From assembly GCA_033807695.1 (NCBI GenBank), contig CM066304.1, forward strand, positions 186,001 through 250,000: 64,000 nt of DNA, given 5' to 3'. Below the pieces are notes generated by a model. It was not told the DNA's origin. It searched no databases and worked only from the letters and a program-made list of their open reading frames with translations. This document shows, piece after piece, positions 10,701 through 23,100 of the stretch. The position numbers and the translations under genes are program-made. This DNA is from Daedaleopsis sinensis. Lineage: Eukaryota; Basidiomycota; Agaricomycetes; Polyporales; Polyporaceae. Position 1 is the first letter of the stretch. Each line of letters opens with the position of its first letter.

Positions 10701-12571
10701 CCAAGTATACATTGGCCCGGGCGTCTCAAAGATTGTCCAATCGATTTCCTCCCCACTCGATCCTGGGTAGAACAAAGGAAATGAGGGCGGGCGGTTTTAT
10801 TGAAGTGCAATGTGGTATATACCCATTACAGATGTTTGTGCTGGGTCCTGGCCCGTGACGTTCGTTGGAACTGTCCGCTCGGTGACCTTTCCGGTCGGTT
10901 CAGTATCTAGTATGTCTGTGTCAGTGTTCAGCATGGCGCCGCAGTATCCTACGCCGTCACTGCTCACCGTCTGTGGAAACAACAGCTTGAACATCACTCG
11001 AAGGTGTCCCGGGGGTCGTCGTGATAATGCCTTCGCACACATGCAAAAACGTTCAGTTAGCTGTATTCATGCCGTGTGAGGACTGTCTGCCCCTCACCCT
11101 GCCCGTCAGGGATATGTGGTTCGGTGAACTTGTCTGTATTGGTGAGAACCGCACTTAATGGACCATCTGAGCGCGAGTGTCACTGTCGCGGACATATTCA
11201 GGGCATAGTGATGGCGCTCACCACTTTCAATCTCGCTGAGTACGTTGTGTTCGGGCCCAGCGGGACTTGCCATCGTGTCGTTCTCGAGGGCGGATATGTT
11301 AGCAGGCACCTGCAAGAGCAACTGATCTGACTGAGATTCTTCCCGGATAGTCCCCAAGGGTGCCGGCTCGGTGTCCAGTTCAGAATGTGGGTCCGGGGTT
11401 GCCTCACTGACACTCTCAGCGGAAGTCGGGAACGTAGGATCTAATTGACGTGATAATCGGTCAGCTGTAAACAGTGGGAGGAGGGGGTGGACAGAACACA
11501 CTGACTTTTGATAGCCGATAGAAACCAGGTGACCGAAAAGGCTTTGAGTTCATCTGGCGTAATCTTAAACTTATCGCACAGGGCTGCCATGTAGTCTTGA
11601 CCATTCCGATCTGTGCCTCCCGGCACCCTGCCAAACCGTTCAAGATGCTCTGAATTGCGTGGGATGTTGGCTTGGCCAACAGGCACGGCACTCACATCTG
11701 TACGGCTAGGTCCCCGTCCACACCGGGACCTCCTATCATCGCACACCCACGCCATTCCACCTCTGCCTCGAGATGGGCCCACACACTCTCCACAAATCCT
11801 TTCACATTGGGAACCTTCCTGTGTGCGATGAGGATGGCTCATTCTGGTGGCTCCATCCCAAATGAACTGCCAGGGGGACTTACGATGCACGAACGAACTC
11901 TAGCTCGCCCCCCGCCTCTGTCACCACTTCCTCGTTGGCTAAGCGGTTCGACTCTTTCACTGCTTCCTCCAACTGCTTGCGTGCCTCCGTGTCGAGATTC
12001 TTGAGAGCTAACATACCTGCGTGGCGTCGCGCACCAACATTCGCACTTCCATCGGCATTGAGAGTCACAGGTACGAGGTGGTGCCCTAGTGCGCTGTCGA
12101 GAAATACATCTAACTCGCCGACGGAGCGTGACTGTCGAACACGCGGGATTGGAGCCAGTGGGGTCCCAGTGAGTAGGGTGTTCCGGCGGGAGGTATGTTT
12201 GCGTCCTATCCAATCGCGAATAGGCTGACGAAGAATCAGTCAGAGCTAGAGTGGTGCAAGCAGCGTACACACACCTTCCACCGAGCCGCAATTCGAGGCT
12301 GCACATCGGCCGGCGTCTCTCCCGGTTTTTTAAAAACCTCCTGTTTACGTGAGGCGCGTGCATTGCGTTCCCGACGACTCCATGTTTGTTCGTCTTCTGG
12401 GGGAAGCGGATAGTTCCACTCCTGCTGGTATAAGACGTAGACATCATCCGCGGCATTCTTCAGAAATTCTTTACCGCCTCGGTCAATCAGAGCGGTGATA
12501 TGCCCAGACTGCCAAAGCTTGAGCAACCAAGTCTTCTCAGGGACGGACAGAGCCTCCTTTTGCTTCGACAT
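7746..12571 (-). CDS. Gene B: large multi-exon uncharacterised cargo gene (may be two genes)
   Basis: Family not recognised. A good start is the ATG at 12571 (MSKQKEALSVPEKTWLLKLW), followed by exons at about 12250-11890 (ELDVFLDSALGHHLVPVTLN), 11870-11540, 11470-11110, 10775-10120 and 9900-9420. Next are about 8970-8830 (DASATPVPVDIIQVRMVCWAV), 8780-8440 (ESKWVQRLCDSTFMDVWSDE to TVRVFTWAEV) and 8380-8040 (RRPIGLGYRLEELEEEIHTH). The last exon ends AEIFDLTNLSDN at 7746. The final three exons parallel those of gene A, including the DLT-type C-terminus. Exon joins were only partly checked, and the 5' half (12571-9400) could be a separate gene from the 3' half (9000-7746). The region contains low-complexity acidic and Ser/Thr/Pro stretches. 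Confidence 0.4.
9096..9235. repeat. Two tandem copies of a 70-bp unit
   Basis: CAGCGTAGTTTGTATTCC starts one unit at 9096 and a near-identical unit at 9166, with five or so differences. It lies in a gap between exons of gene B and has no visible coding role. Confidence 0.85.
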
Positions 12572-12789
12572 GGTTGCGTGCGGAAAGGTCGCCGCCCGTG
12601 TGGATAGTACTAGTGGCAATAAGTCGCCGTGTTGTGAGGAGGGCGCAGCACCGAGTGGGATCAGTGAGGAGAGAATGATGATTGGTGGACCTCAGAAAAT
12701 GTGCGGTAGGCTCGTCAGCGTCTCCCGGGTTGGAACAGGATTCATGGTCAAAACTTTGGGAATTATGGTGAGCGTCGGCGATTACTTGT

Positions 12790-15193
12790 CTACATATGTC
12801 CTTCCAAATGTACATGCATTTCAAGCGCTCCTGCATCAGGGGGGTATAGCATAGGGACTATAGGCAGGCGATGGAATCGGCATACAAACATGCGAGTGTA
12901 AAATCTCAACGCGTTGTCCTGCAGGGCCACGAGTTCATTGTTATCCCATCGCTTCTTCAGCCTGCCTAGCAGAAGCTCCTGTGGGCATCCAGGCCACCGC
13001 GATATGACGTCCAAGATGACCCGCAATGACCTCTCTGCCTCCTGCGCGCCAGGTTGACCACTGCTGGTCCGTGTCGGTGCAACATCTTCAGGCACATTCG
13101 GAAGTATTGTCATGATCGAAGATGGTGGGCCCCAGATGCCGGAAACGAGGGTCTCCCGTCCCCATCGTGTGTTGATTGGCCATGTGGCACTCCCGACAAT
13201 GAGCGCATCGAGTGCGATGAACTCACTCCGAAAATTGATTTCGTGTGATTCCCAGCACATCGTCAGACGCACACGAGGGTCGTCGATGGTAGTCTCCTCA
13301 CTGACAGCCAGAGATCCGAGCATGTGGATTTCGGTGGGGTCGTAGGAGGGGAGCGCCCCGCCACTCGCCAGAAGGCGGGCTATCGAGTTCTTCACTTTAT
13401 ATTTGCGGTCCACACTACGTTGATCACGTGTTTTCCTAGTCACGTCGGGCGGGACGCGATCACGGTAGTCTCCCCAAAGAGCGGCCCGCCATTCGGCAAT
13501 AGTCAACGGGCGGCCTGATATGGTGGGGTCGAGAAGCCGAAGGCGGCAGAATTCGCGTATTTGTACCAAGTTGTGGAGATAACGGTGCACCTTTTCGTCA
13601 ACTCGAGGGGTGACATTTACAACTGGTGTCTTTGGTGGGCCGGCGAGTCGTGACACTGTGTTCAAAAGAAATGGTGGAGGATAGAAGTAGACTGAGGCAC
13701 GGCCAGGCGCGGGTAATGGGGATGCTGCTCGCAAGACTGAGGCCCACGGTGCGGATTCAGAGTAGAATGGGCAGGGGGTATATTCCACGGAGGTCTGGCC
13801 AGTTGCAATGGAGGAGAAAGCGCGTGGTAGGCTGGAACTGGTTGTCCGGGCCGAGCGCCCACCTCGACGTTTGCGACCTTTCTTGGTCTGCGATTCCGAC
13901 ATCGCAATCGTAGGCGGAAGCACACGCGCATCGTCCATCAACGCAGGCAAAGTGTTGGCACATAGTTGGCGGCTAACCGCGAAGACCATCTTCGATACCC
14001 AAGTCCCAGTCGTGTTCAGCAGGCTGCCCACCGATAGGCAATCAAACTCCAACGCAAAGTCAGCTTGCTCCCTGGCCAGGAAGAGCGGACGTTCGGCCTG
14101 CACGACGCGCCATACCGCGATATCCGCAGTCTTCGGTCGAAGAAACCAAACAGGCAAACCCAGGCGTCGACACCAGGCCACTGTAGCTAGATCCTTCGTA
14201 AAAGCGCCTAGTACGGGGAGGACGTGGTGGCTGAAGTCCTCGTTCGAGCGCAGTCGTGGTATAACCACTCCATAGTACGTTGCCATGCCTGCTATCTCTA
14301 GACACACTCGTTGGACATGAGCGGCAAGGGCGATGGATTCCGAGCGAGATGCGGGAAGTCGATTCAGACGGTCAACAGAATGGCGGACGACGGAACACAG
14401 CTCATCCAGGTGCGAGGCATGAATGTCAGTGATATCCCGAATGTGGCCTAACTGGCCAACCGCGTATCGTGCTGCGTGTTCCAGGCTCAATCGTATATCC
14501 CGTGCGAGCATACCCACGCCAGGGATGTTGGAATGGGTGCACGGATGCCAAACGTCAGGAATGTCAAGTGACTTCCATACCGCCAGAGGTGGAGCTAGCT
14601 GGCTGCCAGCGACGGGGAGGGGGATACTTGCGAGGTGTTCGAGGTGAGGTACAAGGACCTGGGGCCATCGTGAGTACTTGTGACAGCCCCACAAGCCATC
14701 CGCATAGCATTTGACGACGGTTCGCTCTATCGGAAGCTCGGGTACCCATTCCTGGTTCGGCGATGTGATGCATAGGCTGCCTAGTCCTAGGTCGCACGCA
14801 ACTTTGCCCTCTGATGCACGTGCCACAGCCGGGGCTAACAGATACTCATTGATTCAGTTCCAACAGCATGCTACCATGAGCATAGCCGAATAGCTCACCT
14901 TCGCCCTCTTGGTTGCATGTCAGCCTGAATGCCTCCGTCGATGAGCTAATTGGGGCGACGTCGGGCTTCCACCACTCCTGCGTTGGGACCCCTGCGGATA
15001 TGCCGGGGTGGGAGGACGCTGGCTCAGGTACTGACTTCAAGGGGTCGGGCACCCGCGAGAGCATCATGCGCCAGGGAGGTGTGGCAACTGTTTGGGATGC
15101 TGAGCTACCCAGGCCAGGCGGGGTGCTCGTCTCTTGAGGCATTCGTGCCCCAAACTGGCTATTGGAGAGAGTACTGTGAAACATTGCGGTCAA
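12790..15193 (-). CDS. Gene C: uncharacterised protein of roughly 760 residues
   Basis: A two-exon gene. The first exon runs from an ATG at 15193 (or 15184) to 14899. A 64-nt GT-AG intron (14898-14835) follows, and the second exon runs from 14834 down to a stop at 12790. The splice keeps the frame (EGE-A-PAVARASEGK). The N-terminal 100 residues are polar and Pro/Ser-rich. The body contains segments such as WCRRLGLPVWFLRPKTADIA, a basic KKGRKRRGGRSARTTSSS stretch (possible nuclear signal) near residue 440, and TPRVDEKVHRYLHNLVQIRE. I recognise no named domain and give no function. It is the longest uninterrupted coding exon among the cargo genes, so it is likely functional or recently active. 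Its neighbour gene B has the same orientation. Confidence 0.65.
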
Positions 15194-15923
15194 TCGAGAT
15201 ATTTCTTGACCATGACTCTATACAGCTCTCAAGGAATCTCAAGGAATGGTCAGGTAACTCACATGTTGCTCGTCGAAACCACCTAGGACCCACACAGACA
15301 GGGGCAGCGGACTTGATCTCTTGCTCCCTGCGAGCGTATTGCGAATAGACCGCAATTGCTCACAGAAACGATAGGTGTGATGCCTAGGTGAGCTTAGCAC
15401 TCGACCTCGGCCAGCAGCACACAGTTGGATGGCAAGCGAGAGCCAAAGATCCTAGAGCAATAGCGTGGCTGCAGGAGAGTTATAGTATGGCACGGCCTCC
15501 TTCTGGGTTCACGGAAGCAAATTTGGGCGTCTCTGACCGGGAAATGCCAGCGTGAGAAATGCCAGCACGGCGAGTCCTCTTGGGCACCCCCGGAACAGTT
15601 CTTATCGTCTTGCATCAGCTCTCACTTCCCTCGTCCATCCGTCACTCTTCTTCTCATCGTCTCTGGGTTTTGTACGTTATGGCAGCGTCCACACAGTACG
15701 TACCACTCGCCGGCATCTTTGCATACGCACAAAATCTCACTCAAATGTGTGCACAGATCTGACACCCTCGAAACCCAACTCACATCGGACACTGTTCTTC
15801 AGCCGCCGCCGCAACCGCAGCCGGCGCCGCCGCCGCAGAGGACAGATTGTGAATGCCAAGAGTTGCGTGAGTTTGCGCTAGTGCTCGCCTCAGCTACATC
15901 ATATTGAACACCAACCCTGCTGC

Positions 15924-16355
15924 GTAGGTCGTGCTCACCGTGCCCTGCTCGACGATTTCGAGGCCCTCAGCTTTCAGGTTAATATAATCGCCGGGCGCGA
16001 GCAATGGGCCCGGGGAACCCTCGCCAGCACTGAGAAGATTTGCAACGAGTACATCGCGTTGTACCAGTCAATGTTGGAGGAATGCGACCGGTTGAAGGCG
16101 GAGTTGGCCAAGGCTAGGGCTGTACATTGGTGGCCCACCCATGGTGCAACTCGTGGCAAGGCTATGTCTCGTGTCCCCGTTTGAGTGAACATAGGATGTA
16201 TCTGCACAATGTATATCCTTTGGGGACTGCACAGTGCTTGCACGATCGCTGTGGTAAGACGACGACGCCTGGAACACGAGGTGGAGGAGGCGGCACCAGC
16301 GGCGGCCGGAGACCGTCGAGGACGGGCTCTGGGATCATTTTCGCATTGCACCTGA
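15924..16355 (+). CDS. Gene D: small coiled-coil protein
   Basis: Plus-strand exons read LDDFEALSFQVNIIAGREQW then CNEYIALYQSMLEECDRLKA (about 15940-16107). An intron follows, then VVRRRRLEHEVEEAAPAAAG and a stop at 16353-16355. The heptad-like spacing of L, E and K suggests a short coiled coil with a basic-acidic tail. An upstream exon probably lies in 15550-15900. No family recognised. Confidence 0.4.
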
Positions 16356-16905
16356 ATACACGAATGGAATGTACTGACGTAGTATGTATCGCGATCGGTG
16401 ATAGCTGCAGTGACTTCCAGGCGATAGCTTCAGATACCCAGCGAGTATTGACGAAGTTGCATTTATTGGCGGCGGCAGATCATAGGGAGGTTACGCGTGC
16501 CGAAACGTTGCAGAAGGCGGTGTGCAAGTATTAGGAACGAGGTTACTCACAGTACAAACACTCGCGCTCTGCTTTCCAGTCTATCTAAGATATGAGCGAG
16601 TTGGTTCAGTACATTGTGCAATGACTCGGAGATTGTTTGTCGCGCTCAGCATCACCCAGCCGCGTGGGAGACCGCTAGTGCTGCGGGGCATAACCTGCCA
16701 ATCCAAATTGCTACGAAAGTGTATGATATACTGCATCAATTCATGCCTCCGGTCGAGCTGTTACGGAACAGATAAAACAGCCCCAAGAATACTTCATCAT
16801 CCACTCCTTCGAAGCGCGCACGATCTTGCTGTGGAATGACGACTTGGTGCACACTCTCGCTGGTGGGTAATGAGTCTAAGAAACACCAGGAGTATGTGGA
16901 CTTCC
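16356..16905. other. Intergenic stretch
   Basis: Between the convergent gene D and the JmjC gene. No supported exon, repeat or RNA was seen. Confidence 0.5.
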
Positions 16906-18990
16906 TCACAGATGTGTAAACACGCCGTTCAGTTGCGTGAATCGTCGAGTCTGACGTTGGCATTTGAGATGCGGGCATCGATAAGTGGGCCTCGGGGCAG
17001 CATCAAGGCACTCCTTGGCACGAGCCTTCTGTTTGCGACGGGCCAAGTCGTCACGCCCTCGGTCGGTTTCGCGCTGACGCTTGTTCTTCTTCTGGCGCCG
17101 TGTACTTGTCTGACGTGGCTCTTGGACATTGCTACTCAGCTTGGTCAGAGAGAGCCAGGCATCATATATGACCCACTCCAGCTGCAGCACATCAGGAAAT
17201 CGTTCGCTGCGCAGCTCCTCCGCGACTTTGGTGGCCTCGGTAATGTCTTCAACCGACAGAAAGTCGCATGCTATCTTTATACATGCCTGGCGGTTACTGA
17301 CCTGCGAAGCACGTCAGTGAAATGTGTGGCGTACAAAGGATGTTAAAAAGGGTACTTGGTGGGCACAGCCAGCTGGGATGAACACAGCCTCTCCGACGTG
17401 CTGGTCGACCACGTAGGGGGTCACCCCGATAAGTGCGAGCTGCTTAAGGTGTGCAGACCCGATGTAAATTTTTTGAGCATGGATGGGGTCTCGGTTACCC
17501 GCGCAGATAGCTGGAAACTCTTGCTGGAGATACACACGCAGGTGAGGGAGATCGTCAGGTGCGAAGATGGTCCATCGCGCGCCGGGGAGTTTCTGGTCGT
17601 GGGACTCTGTATGTACAAGCACATTGACGGCTGCTGCGATGTCCAGGTGGAGTGCGGTAGAGCCGGTCTCGTTGAGGTCCGGGGTAGCAAAATACATCTT
17701 CGGGCCTGCAGAATGTATTAGCTTAACGACGCACTTGAGGCGAGAGACACACCTTACCCAGGTCGCCTTTTTGGGATTCATATGGATGTGGCGGCGCCCA
17801 GTAGTGCGCGGCGAGATTATCAAAGCCATTGTGCGCAGTGTAGAAGGCCATCGGAACACCCTGCATGAACGCTTGGAACAGATCTTTGCACGCAGACTGG
17901 AAATCTGCCGACGCTGGCCAGTCCTGTCACCGAGAAACATTTCATGGTCAATGGAGGCCCTCGGGCGGTGGAATATGCATACCTTCAATTTCACAGTTCG
18001 TAGTCTTGCCCCGCCCTCCTTCACAAACTCGGAGAAAAATTTGTTGAGCGTCATGTTCTCGACACCAGCTCCAACAATCATCTTTACGGTTTGGGTACCG
18101 TACGCCTGCACAAAATACTCCGGCGTCCACATACCCTGCAAATGCACTCCCTCGACCACAATTGGTATGTGATGAGGCCACAGTGCACGGAAGAGATCTT
18201 CTTGTCCGGCTCGCATTTTCGGAGCAACGTGGAAATGTTGCGCGTGGATTCGCTGCTTCACAGCTTGTATCGGCTCGGCAGGTCGCAGGGTCGGGAGCTC
18301 TTTCAACACTACGTCCACTTCAGCCAGCAAGGGCTCCACATCCGCGATTCGCATGCGTGACCGAGGTATGAAAGAGTGTGTCTATATTCCCATCCAAAAT
18401 CAGTTTCATATGAGACTTAGACATAGCTGACATACACCTTGATCCGGGCATCGGAGGTTCGTTTGCGACCTGTTTGAGGTAACGCAGGGGGGACACACTT
18501 CGTAACCACAGTGCGAGCACAGATAAGACATGGACATGATCACACCGTTGCACTCATCTGGTACCGGAGTCAGTAAGAACCCAAACGGCGCAGATATGCT
18601 CGTGCGGGTAACCCACCGCAAGTCGTGCGATATGCCATATCTGGGCGCAAGTGCACGATCTTGGGCAGCTTGTCGTGGTCGCATAAAGCCTGCAGGATGG
18701 GTCGGACGTGTGGAGCTAGGCGGTGCTGCATTGTGCACAGATTGCTTGGTTGGTTAGGTCATCGATCAGATGTACACTACGTACCCGTAGTGCTTCGACT
18801 TCGGCCGGTGTAGGTACTCTGTCAAAGACACTCGGCCTCACAAAATCTTCTAGACTGGACATATCATCTCCAACGATTTCTGTCGACGTGTGGCCCTGGG
18901 CGTCCGAAGTGATGATTCGAATGCCTGCGGTGGCATGCGATCAGATGACTGCGTCTCTTGGAATGTGGCCCAAGACCTTGCCTTTGAAGC
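16906..18990 (-). CDS. JmjC-domain protein, KDM3-like (putative histone H3K9-type demethylase)
   Basis: Exons can be joined with consistent phases. A cysteine-rich segment CNGVIMSMSYLCSHCGYEVC (about 18560-18500) precedes the JmjC part. That part contains DWPASADFQSACKDLFQAF, GDLGPKMYFATPD, the iron-binding H-x-D in STALHLDIAAAVNVLVH, and the distal histidine in VGEAVFIPAGCAHQ. The segment QACIKIACDFLSVED follows after a 54-nt intron (17302-17355). The GPKMY and IPAGCAHQV motifs are characteristic of KDM3-type JmjC enzymes, which use Fe(II) and 2-oxoglutarate. The C-terminus (17190-16906) is basic (RRQKKNKRQRETDRGRDD) and ends at a stop at 16906. An upstream exon near 18955-18795 includes DDMSSLEDFVRPSVFDRVPT. 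The 5' start was not fixed. All three metal ligands are present, so it could be active. It lies inside the giant element. Confidence 0.7.
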
Positions 18991-19371
18991 GACACGCATG
19001 GGTCGCGGCGCGACTCTTCCTACATACAAAACATGGGGGCCCCAAAGTCCCTGAGGCTTGCCTGCTATTGCAGCGAGTAGTTTGTAAGCTCATCTAATGA
19101 CTGTAAGTATGCAAACACCCGGATGCCCTAGGCTGTACGCACTGTGATGCGAGGCTGTCCGCCTAGGCAAGGTGTCGTTAATTTGTTCAACTCGGCGGCG
19201 GAGTAGGCGCCCCGTACTTGTTTATCTCTGTTTGCCACGATCACTGCCATACAGCGCCTACGCAAATTTCACCGTCGCACTCCAGTCAGGTCTCTTTCTT
19301 CCCTCCATTTCCCTGCCCCACACCGTGACCCAGTGACATCCTTTCTTCCTGTTCATCTGTTCGACTGGTGC

Positions 19372-19760
19372 AATGAAGCTCTGCATGATTGACCAACCTC
19401 CACTGGAGACGTCAGCAGGCAAGAGCAGAGCGCATATGGCCCACAACAACCGCGCCTCGGCCTGGCAACCAACGTGCTGGCGTGCAACTCAGCATCGCCG
19501 AAGGTTTAGGTCTTCCTCCTCCTGCCGCGCGATGATGCTCTGCCTGATTGACCAACCTCCGCTGGAGACGTCAGCGGGCAAGAGCAGAGCGCATATGGCC
19601 CACAACAACCGCGCCTCGGCCTGGCAACCAACGTGCTGGCGTGCAACTCAGCATCGCCCAAGGTTTGGGTCTTCCTCCTCCTGCCGCGCGATGATGCTCT
19701 GCCTGATTGACCAACCTCCGCTGGAGACGTCAGCGGGCAAGAGTAGAGCGAATATGGATG
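19372..19760. repeat. 158-160 bp tandem repeat, about 2.4 copies
   Basis: The unit containing GATTGACCAACCTCC and GAGACGTCAGC starts at about 19390, 19549 and 19709. The third copy is partial, and a decayed relative is visible near 19835-19885. A frame stays open through it on both strands, but only because of the repeat; I do not call it a gene. Confidence 0.85.
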
Positions 19761-20190
19761 GCTGTTGACCTTTGACCGTGAGAACACCTGAACATATACA
19801 CTATCACACAGGCTGCACGCTCTCAGTGAGCATCTGTCCGATTGACCCTGCTCATTTTGAGAAGTCAGCGGGCACGACGCGAGAGGGTGTGTTAAGCTGT
19901 GAATTACTCTTCCGACGTGAAGGCTCTTCAAGTCATCGCACACCGATCTGTCAGTAAACAGCATCGTGTACCCTGTGCTGGCCCGGCGGTACGTGTTTTC
20001 GCCAGGTGAGCCTCGGACTGCTGGCGCGAATTCCCCATTGCAATCCCCTTTACATACTACCCCCATTGGGGCGCCCTTGGAGCTGGGCTTATATCATATC
20101 ACTCTGCCATTGTAGTAAATAAATATTTGTAATCGTAGGCAATAAATACATGTTTGTTCTCAAAGATTCTTATGGGCATAGACGGCTCAC

Positions 20191-23100
20191 CTACGCATGC
20201 GCCAGCTGAGTCTGCCACTGGCTGAGCGGGCCCTCCGCACGGCCCCCGCCCCTGTGCTCGAGCGCGACGTGGGCTCCGACAGCGCGAGGCGCGAAATGCC
20301 GTCGGAGAGGTCCGCGGGCTTGATGAACCAGCCGCACGCGGTCGACCGCCTTCGAGCTCGACACCTTGTCAACGACCTTGCGGATGTGGGGCAGCCTCGC
20401 GCGGGCGCGGGCGAGCACGCCGCCAGGCTGCACTGGAGGTCCTGCTCTGCGGGAGCGAGGGGGGCGAGCGAACATCAAGATCAGGCGGCACGGGACGCGG
20501 GACACGAGGGAGGTACGATACTGACTGTTGATAGCCTTGCCGTCGTGCAGGATGTCTGCCAGGAGCGGCCCGAGGAGCTGGAGGTCAACGCCGGACCCTT
20601 CGGCGATGTCCATCAGGAAGCCCTTCGCAATGTGCGAGTTGTCACCCTTGGCGCTGAGTTTCGCGACCTGGCCGTTTAAATGCTTGGCATGGCCAACCGC
20701 GGTGCATACACGGCTGAGTGCGTACGGATGCGCGAGATGGACGAAGATCGGGCTGTCGGCAGTGGTTCCTGCCTGCGGTTGTAGGCTTGCTGGTCAGACA
20801 GGTTTGAGACCACCGGTGAACGCGGTGTAGACCGTGTCGACGGTGACCTGGGCGACTATGGAAGGGGCCGTGAGCGCGTGTATGACGTCCGAAGGGGGAA
20901 CCGCGAGCGAATCGCACAAACGAGACGCTTGGAGAGATCTCCAGGCAAGCCCCCGGTCTATCCACGACGCCTCCCCGGACACGCTGCTCGGGGGGCATCC
21001 GAGGCCTCCAGCCCTGCTCTGGTCCTTCGGGCGGGACGCGTCCATGCCGCTGGTGCTCGCAGCGAGGGGGTGCCTCAACCGGATGGCAGGACGCTGACAC
21101 GCGTCCAGACGGTCCGGCGAGATTCACAGCCCTCGCTCGACGCCAATCTAAGAGAACGGCGTCGGTCAGCATGTACAGGTGCGTGAACGGACATCCCACT
21201 CACGAGTGCGTAGATCACGCCGGCTTCTGCCGCTCCGGGACCCGCCGTTCTCGCATCCGCGCCGTTGGCACAGGGCGCACCTCACTCGCCACACAGGTAC
21301 CTTCCTGCGACGTCATCGACGCTACTCTGCGAGAACGGCGTGAGTCAGTACGTACAGGTGCGTGTACGAAGACGATCAGGGACCGTCTGCGCCGTCGGTG
21401 AGGGTGGTGACGGTGCGTTCGCGAGGGGGAGCATTGGCGCATCCCTTCCGCTTCTTGTTTTGCCGTGTCGCCATGTGTGGGTCCACAAAATATTTGTACA
21501 GCCTCTTAGCGAGCGATAAGATCCACGGCTGTTTGTACGCTCGTCGTCGACCCTTCGTCGACCACGCTCGCGGCCACTACGGGCGTCGAGCTCGAGGATA
21601 TGAAGCAAGAAGCAGGTTGCGCAGGAGAGACTAGGCAGGGGAGGGAGGGGAGGGGAGGAGGGCCGAAGTGCATGAAGCGGGCTCAGGCTATCGAGCAGGC
21701 GCTGAGTGTGAGGGAGAGTGACAGGTGTGACGACATTAGGTCAGCACAGTGTTGGTGGAGGCGGCGCCTCGGCCGTTGCGGATCCCGATCTCCTGCACCA
21801 ATCGGACGGCGGCGAGGGCTCTCCAAGACCGTCACAAATCCTGTCGTTGGTGAGTACAGTTCGTTCAGATCTGGACAGTGCATTGAGATCTGTCTGATGA
21901 GGCCTATCAGAGTACAGTGCAGGACGGTCCCTCCGCGACGACCCGGATCGCAGCGCCCGCCGCCGCCCTCCTCCTCGTACGTCCGCCGTCCTCCTCGTAC
22001 GTCCGCCGCGTCGTCCCAGCCGTAGTAGTACCCACACGCTCTCCGCCGCGACTTCGCCCTCGCACTCCACAGTACGGCAGCGCAGCAGGCACGCCGGGCA
22101 TGTCGTCTCGCGATCCCTACGCAGGCCGCTAGCGAGTCCCGCCTGCCCCCGGGGCATGCAGTCACCCGCCCGGACCGGCGCTGCTGCGAAAATCAAAGTG
22201 AGCCCCTCGACCGCCGTCTGCCACGCCCACTAGTACCGTGACTTTAGCCGTCTCGGCAAACGGACCAGTCCCCGCCGTGCCGTGACCAACCACTCCTCGC
22301 GCGCCGGATTACCCGCCGATATTGACCGGGCTGGATGAGCTTGAGGCTCGTCGCAGTGCACAGAGCGCTTGGGAAAGGTATGTGCGTGGTCGCACTCTTG
22401 CGATTCGAATGCTGACCCGCGATTGCGTACTCCATTAATGCCAAATCGATCAATGTATGCAGCCTCCGCTGTTGGGAACGTGAGTTCTTCATGCATATGA
22501 TCGGCAGACTGTGCACTCACCCGCCAGCCGCGCTCCCGCATCGCCATCCGCGCCCTCTGATCCACCAGAATGACCCCCGGCGGATCCTCGTGCGCTCGTG
22601 CGCAGGGAAGGGCTCGGAGACGACGTGCACGCGCCGATGTCAAGCATCCGACTGCGCACCCACCAGTCAGCAGCACCCGCACGCGACGGGGCGAGATCTC
22701 CTGCGCGCGACCCCCCGCGTTCCTACCAGCCTCGCGGACGACACCAGCACATCGTCGCCCGGCGGCAAATCGATCACCGCACGCCGTCACACGACAGCTC
22801 GTGGACCCGGGCCGTCCATGATGCATGATGCGCGGCGCGGCGCCAGTCTCTACCTAGCAAAGAACGTGAGCACGTCTTGCATCCGATTGTCAAACTGCAC
22901 ACTCACTCGACCACCGCTCTCGCAGCAACAGACGTCGCCCAGTGCGCCGTGCGCGAGTGAGTAGAGCTCGCCGTCTCTCGCCGCCCTGTGACGCGCCGTC
23001 TACGTGTCCCTGCCGTCAGCACATGCGGCCACACCGAACCGTACGCGCGCCTGCATGTCGGACCGATTCTGCGGAGATGTACGTCCAGCCAGGAGCCCCG

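Noticed and set aside
19372..19768. Coding gene over the 158-160 bp repeats
   Set aside because: The open frames exist on both strands and arise from the repeat unit; no domain.
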